NCBI GenBank assembly: GCA_905221605.1
Contig: CAJNDS010000391.1
Span: 743,440 to 807,439 of the forward strand
Direction of reading: 5' to 3'
DNA from: Symbiodinium natans
Taxonomy: Eukaryota; Sar; Dinophyceae; Suessiales; Symbiodiniaceae
Length of the DNA: 64,000 nt
Shown here: positions 55,601 through 61,600 of the stretch, in pieces
Layout: every line of letters starts with the position of its first letter
Numbering within the stretch: position 1 is the stretch's first letter
Position numbers and translations under genes: made by a program
The notes under the pieces: generated by a model
Seen by the model: the letters and a program-made list of their open reading frames with translations, nothing else
Databases searched by the model: none
Told to the model about the DNA's origin: nothing

Positions 55601-58600
55601 CCCTAAACCCTAAACCCTAAACCCTAAACCCTAAACCCTAAACCCTAAACCCTAAACCCTAAACCCTAAACCGATAGTGCGCGCCACTGCGGCCTGCGGG
55701 AACATAAGCCAGCCCCCCCCCCCCTCCCCCCCCCCCCCCTCCCCCCCCCCCCTCTCTTGTTCAATGGCCCCCCCCCCCCTCCCCCCCCCCCTCTTGTTCA
55801 AAGGGGGGGGGGGGCCCCCCCCCCCCCCCCTTGGTCAATAACAGTGTTCTTAATAGGCTTTCACTTGATTTTTATTATCGTTTTAATAGGACTTCTTTTG
55901 ATTCTAATCGGGTTTTTGTTACTTGTGAAAGATTTCTAATAATATGAATGAGATTTTTATCCCTTCTAATAAGATTTGTATTAGGTTTAACGGGATTCGT
56001 ATTGAAATAATAGAAATCCTTGTCGAATTAAGTTCAACTCCTATTACAATTGATTGAACTGCTATTAAAAATTAGTAGAAGTCCGATTAGAAATGCTACG
56101 AAAAAAGAAGGCAAATAGAAATCTTGTTACATTAATAGAAATCCTCTTGAAATTAGAAGGATTCCGAATAAAAAGCAATAGGAATCCTACCAAACATGGC
56201 AGAGGAAATGTGGAATTGAGCATGGGGGGGGGGGGGGGGGGCCTTTCTTTGGGGGGGGGGGGGGGGGGGGGGGGGGGGTGGGGGGGGGGGGGGGAGGGGG
56301 GGGGGGAGGGGGGGGGGAGGGGGGGGGGAGTGGGGGGGGGGAGGGGGGGGGGGGGGGGGGGGGTTACCTTGAATATCCGCAGGCCTCTTTTTTACGCACT
56401 CTCCTTAAACCCTAAACCCTAAATAAGGTGGGCATAGTTGGCCCCAATGGCGCCGGCAAGAGCACGCTGCTTAAGACGTTTGGCAGCAGTCGAGGGGTTC
56501 TTGGGGTGCCATGGCTCGGGGTGTGTGCTTTAGGGTTTAGAAACTGCCGAAGAAATTTGCCAGAGTCCTGGATTCAAACAGGGTCTAGGGACTTAAGATT
56601 AAGGTGTTGCTAAAGACCTTTTTTGGGCGCGCGACCTTTGATGCCACGCAATGCGTTGTCAGGTGTAGGCCATTTATCGAAGGTTTTCTGTGAACAGGGC
56701 TGCAAAAAAAGGACAACCGGCTGGGTCCTTGCGAGCTTGCCTTGGCCACGTCATCCGTTCCCAATCATGAACCCATTCTCCAACTGCCAGCCATAGTACA
56801 ATTTCTTGTTGGTTGCATGTGAGGTGTGCGAGGGTGGTTGTTTGGAGGATGCGTAGTAATTTCTTCAAGAACGGCTGCAAAGCTTCGGGACTTAGGCTCA
56901 CAGTGGCTGTGGCATAGGTTTGCCAGTTGAGAGGAGGGGGGGGAACGGGACGGCATTTTAGGGTTTAGGGTTTAGGGTTTAGGGTGAGCTAGATGGAGGA
57001 TGCTGTCAATGCTTGGACCCAGGGCTTAGAGCGGGGTTGGCCTTACAAGTGTCAGGGTTGAAGTGTTATAGCCCGAAACCCTAAACCCTAAACCCTAAAA
57101 CCGTGAGGACGCTGGTCGGGGATCTCCAGCCCACCAGCGGAGATGTCTTCATCGGCGATGGGGTGGCTGGGATATTCCCTTGCAACCCTGAGAAAAGAAC
57201 GAGCAGCGCAACTTTCCCCCTTATACTAACAGCCACAGCCCTGAATATGGATGATGGTACCACCCGTATTATAATCCCGATGAAGGACTCTTAGAATCAG
57301 GGGAACATCCCAAGTTGGAACTGGTTTGGGGCTTCTGAAGGGTTACAGGGTCTTGGAAAGGGTTATTAGAGTTTAGGATTTAGGTTGCCAGGCTGGTAAA
57401 CGGTAAACCTTAAACCTGAACCCTAAACCCTAAACCCTAAACCCTAAACCCTAAACCCTATGGAAATCTCTGGGCATGTTTGGCTCCAAAGCAAGACCAG
57501 GAGGCAGTGGGTGCCTCACCTGGCTTGAGTGTGAGCGACTAACCATGGACAACTACTTGCTGAAGAACCCCCCCCCCCCCCCCCCCCTCCCCCCCGCCCA
57601 AAAAAAAATGCATGAATAAATACAAATATCCCTATATTTCCCTTGTAAGAAAGATTGTTCTGTTTTATTTCTTTCTTTTGGGAGGGGGGGGTTCTGAAGC
57701 AGTTGGTAGTGGAATCGAGTTGCTAAGGTTCTCATGGGCTACCTTTCGCAAGATCCGCCGCAGTGGCCAGATCCGAAGACGCTAGACTTTGTCATAGGGG
57801 TGTAAGATTTTACATTGTTTAAGGGTGCTTGAGCTCAATAAGGCTATTTCTTAATACTATCCCAACCATGAACTAGTAGATCCTTCTTGGGCAACACTGG
57901 AGATTTTTCTGTGGTCTTGCCAGAGGACTTAAAATCAAGCTGCCATGATGAGGAGAAGGCTTAAATGAATATATAGCCCCAGATGGTAGCTTAGTTTCAA
58001 GTTCCTTAGCAAGGACCAGGGCGCAGTTTCTTGCGAACGCTGCAACTGGAGAACCAGCTGTCAGCCCACCAAAACTCCAGGGTTTAGGGTTTAGGGCTTA
58101 CGGTTTAGGGTTTAGGGTTTAGGGCAAACCATATCCCTAAACCCTAAACGCTCAAACTGCTGCTTCTGGACCTGCAGCCCTGCCAGTTGAAAGCCTGAAA
58201 GCCCTCTGCACAAAAGGCCTACCGCTCAAGACCCTTCAGAAAGCCCCGAAGGCTAGTTTTTTTGATGAAACCCCAAAGCCGAGACCTCAAACCCTATAGA
58301 CCCTAATCTCCCAGTCCAAAACCCTAAAACGTAAGCCCTATAAGACACACACACACACACACACCGCACTCAACAAAAACATAAGGCCGAGTGGGCTCGC
58401 TGAAGATCTAGCCTATCCCTGCTTATGCGAACTGACGGCGTGTTAGTGCCTTTGTTGGCTTCCCTTCGAAACTCTACGGTTTAGGGTTTAGGTTTAGGCT
58501 TTAGGGTCCCTATATAGGAAGTACTTTATAAGGCCTAAGTATTCAATATTTAGGCACATGGACCCTTAGGAGAAGTTCGGTTATCATGTCGTTGGAATGT

Positions 58601-61600
58601 TTGTACAATGTTTCGGACCGCCTGTTGCGGGGCTGGGTCGTGGTCTTCCTGAGGTTTGCTTGACATTATTAACTAATGTAAAACCAGTATTAAAACACGA
58701 ACACATTGATCAAACATTACGAAGTTGGCCATGCAGCCACAAAGTCGCAAGAGCCGGACCTAGGCAGCGTGTCATCGACGTGGTTGGGGACGCTTGGCTT
58801 GTTGGTTCGTAGTAGGGACCTAGGCTTGGCGCAATCCCAAAAAGAAATTCAGGCCAGGGTGGCTCCGACTGCACCAAAAAGCCGAGCGCGCCACAACCTA
58901 AGGCTCCAAATCAAAATCCAGACCCCAAACCCCTGACACTCTGAGCCCTGCCAAATGCCAACCAAAGCCGCCTCTGTCCCAGCAAGCCTGAAATCGAGTC
59001 TATGGCCCACCCTTCTAGCATGAGATTTCGGGGTAGGGCTTGGGGCTTCGTATTGCTATGGCAGTCCCGAAGCAACGGCTGGTGTCAGTGTTGGGCTACG
59101 CGTTGCAGTACCCAATCGGGGGCCACAGATCAAGTGTAGCAAGGTCATTGAGTCATTGACTATATCTAAACCCCCAAAGTATCTAAAATCATGGTCCAGG
59201 TAGTGCTTTACCTGATCTGGAAGTTCTGCCGATCAGGGCAAGGGCAAAAAGACGGCACGCCCGACAGATTTCGAGATGATGGCCAGACATTCAGGCCCAA
59301 TATGCCATTGTCGCGAGCCCTACTAAAATAACACCCTTAAAGCGTGCACCTTAAACCCTGTACTAACCCTAAACCCTAAGCCCTGCTTTACCCTTAACGA
59401 ATTGAGAAGCTACCCGTGCAAGTCGTGGAAACTTGTCGCCCCACACACCCCTTAGATAACTGTAAAAGGAATCGCATCTGGGAACCCTGCTGCTGGAGCT
59501 GATTACTACTACTTGCTTAAGAACCCCAAAAGAATGAACAACAATCCCTATATTACCCTTAGTAAGGGAAGAACATTTCTTTTTTCGGGGTTCTTAAGCA
59601 ACTAGTAGATTAGGGTTCGTCTTGCATGAGGAAATGGCACTCGCGGCCACCAGCCAGGCAAAGTTGTTGCTGATGCTTGGGATATCTGGAGGGAAGCGCG
59701 AAGGCTGAACTACCACAAAAAACTGAACGCGAAACCCGGAAGTCGATCCCCCTCAGCCTTAAACTCCCGAGCCTGGCAGTTTGGAGCTTCAGCTCTTTCT
59801 GGCCTAAGTTGTTGTTGGTGGTTCAGGCCGCTGGAGGTTTAGGGGTTTCGGAGGTCGCTACGGGTTTAAGCAGTCAGTGATCAAGTCTAGCTTAAAGGTA
59901 GCAAAGGGTCCAGAACCCTGAACCCTAAACCCCAAACCCCAAACCCTAAACCCTAAACCTTGGGCCCTGAACCCTAAACCCTAAACCCTAAACCCTAAAC
60001 CCTAAACCCTAAACCCTAAACCCTACACCCTAAACCCTAAACCCTAAACCCTAAACCCTAAACCCTAAACCCTAAACCCTAAACCCTAAACCCTAGCCCT
60101 AAACCCTAAACCCTAAACCCCAAACCAGCGGTTGCTTTGGCCTCGGACCAGGGCGATGGCATCCTCGAGAGCGATGCTGGGATGTCCATTGAGAAGCTGG
60201 GCTTGACACGGCTCTTGCGGGTTCTTTAGGGTTTAGGGTTGAGGGTTGAGGGTTGAGGGTTGAGGGCTGCTGCAAAAGGCTTGAGCGCGGGCTTTCCAGC
60301 AACCTCCGCCTGGCTTGGAGGCTTGAACCTCAAGCTCGAACCCATACGGCCCAAGATACCAGCACAGTAGACTTCGAACCCAACCGTGAAGGGGAGCTTA
60401 CAGCATGGCACAGGCAGCAACCATCGGTGCGGCGGCCTTGCTCGGCGGGTATGCGTTCTTGGCGCCGAGCGCTCCCAGCGCCGCCCCTTCAGCCCCCGCG
60501 CAGCTACGAGGTGCACCGCCTCAGCCACGCCAGGGTTCGGCGGCAGCTCCCATGGCTGGGGCTTTCGCTTGCGTGGCGGCCGCAGCTGCCGTGAGCAGGA
60601 GGTCAGAAGCCAGCACGGCTTGCCGAGCGGCGGCCGTGAAGAAGAAGGGTGTGAAGGTGGTCCATGGCAAGGAGATCCCATGGAACCTCTTCACCCCAAA
60701 AGCCCCTTATCCGGGCAAGGTCATTGCGAACGATGTGCACCCGCAGACCCTCACCGAGCAGACCGGTGACCCAAACTGGGAAACTTGCCACGTGACCTTC
60801 GACCACGGTGGCAAGGTGCCATACATTGAAGGACAATCCATCGGAGTCATTGCCCCAGGGCCCGACAAGAAGGGCGAGACACCGGCAAGGATTCGATTGT
60901 ATTCCATCGCCTCATCTGCTGTTGGTGACAACCAGGACTCCAAGACAGTCTCCCTGTGCGTGAAGCGTGTTGTGGAGGTTGATGGCCAGCATGCCAACCG
61001 TGAAAAGGGAGAGGACAAGCCGGACAAGGCGGGCACTGCCTATCCCGACAACAAGGTGTACCGCGGCGTCTGCTCCAACCACATTTGCGACATGAGCCCC
61101 GGAGATGACGTGATGATCACCGGCCCTACCGGTGCTGAGATGCTCCTGCCAGAGGACCCTGACGCCAACATCATCATGCTGGCCACAGGCACCGGCATTG
61201 CCCCCATGCGCTCTTACTGCCGCCTCCTCTTCCACGATGATGCTGGCGCCAGCTCCGATGGTGCCCGCAAGTTCAAGGGCACTGCGTGGCTCTTCATGGG
61301 CGTGCCCTACTCCAAGTCCTTGCTGTACGACGATGAGCACCAGGCTTACAAGAAGAGCTTCCCAGATCAGTTTCGCTACGACTACGCCGTCAGCCGCGAG
61401 CAGAAGAACGCCGCGGGCCAGAAGATGTACATTCAGACCCTGGCTTGTGCTGCGGGATAGTTTTTAAATTGCCCTCCTTTCCTCATAAAGGGAACCCATT
61501 CATCAGATGATTTTCCTCAAGTTCCCTTCTTACCTTATAAGGGAACCTATTCATAAGATAATTTCTAAGGGTTTAGAGCACAACTCAGGACCAAGATGGC

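Larger units (their letters stand above)
54395..56427. other. ABC-F intron 15 (GC donor)
   Basis: TG microsatellite (54470-54580), an element with 11-bp flanking repeats (54686-54789), TTTAGGG plus TTCAGGG arrays (55206-55390), CCCTAAA arrays with the inserts ATAAGGTACC (55530-55672), then a C-tract, AT-rich and G-tract structure (55710-56365). Confidence 0.6.
57800..60151. other. ABC-F intron 18 (GT donor)
   Basis: Telomeric patches at 58080-58150, a CA microsatellite at 58346-58365, a family J element (59505-59609), and a long CCCTAAA array (59920-60120) ending near the acceptor. Open frames at 58597-58936 are unassigned. Confidence 0.6.

Noticed and set aside
60253-60681. Overlapping frames on both strands across the FNR presequence
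   Set aside because: Shadows of a GC-rich coding region; only the plus frame from 60405 continues into FNR motifs.
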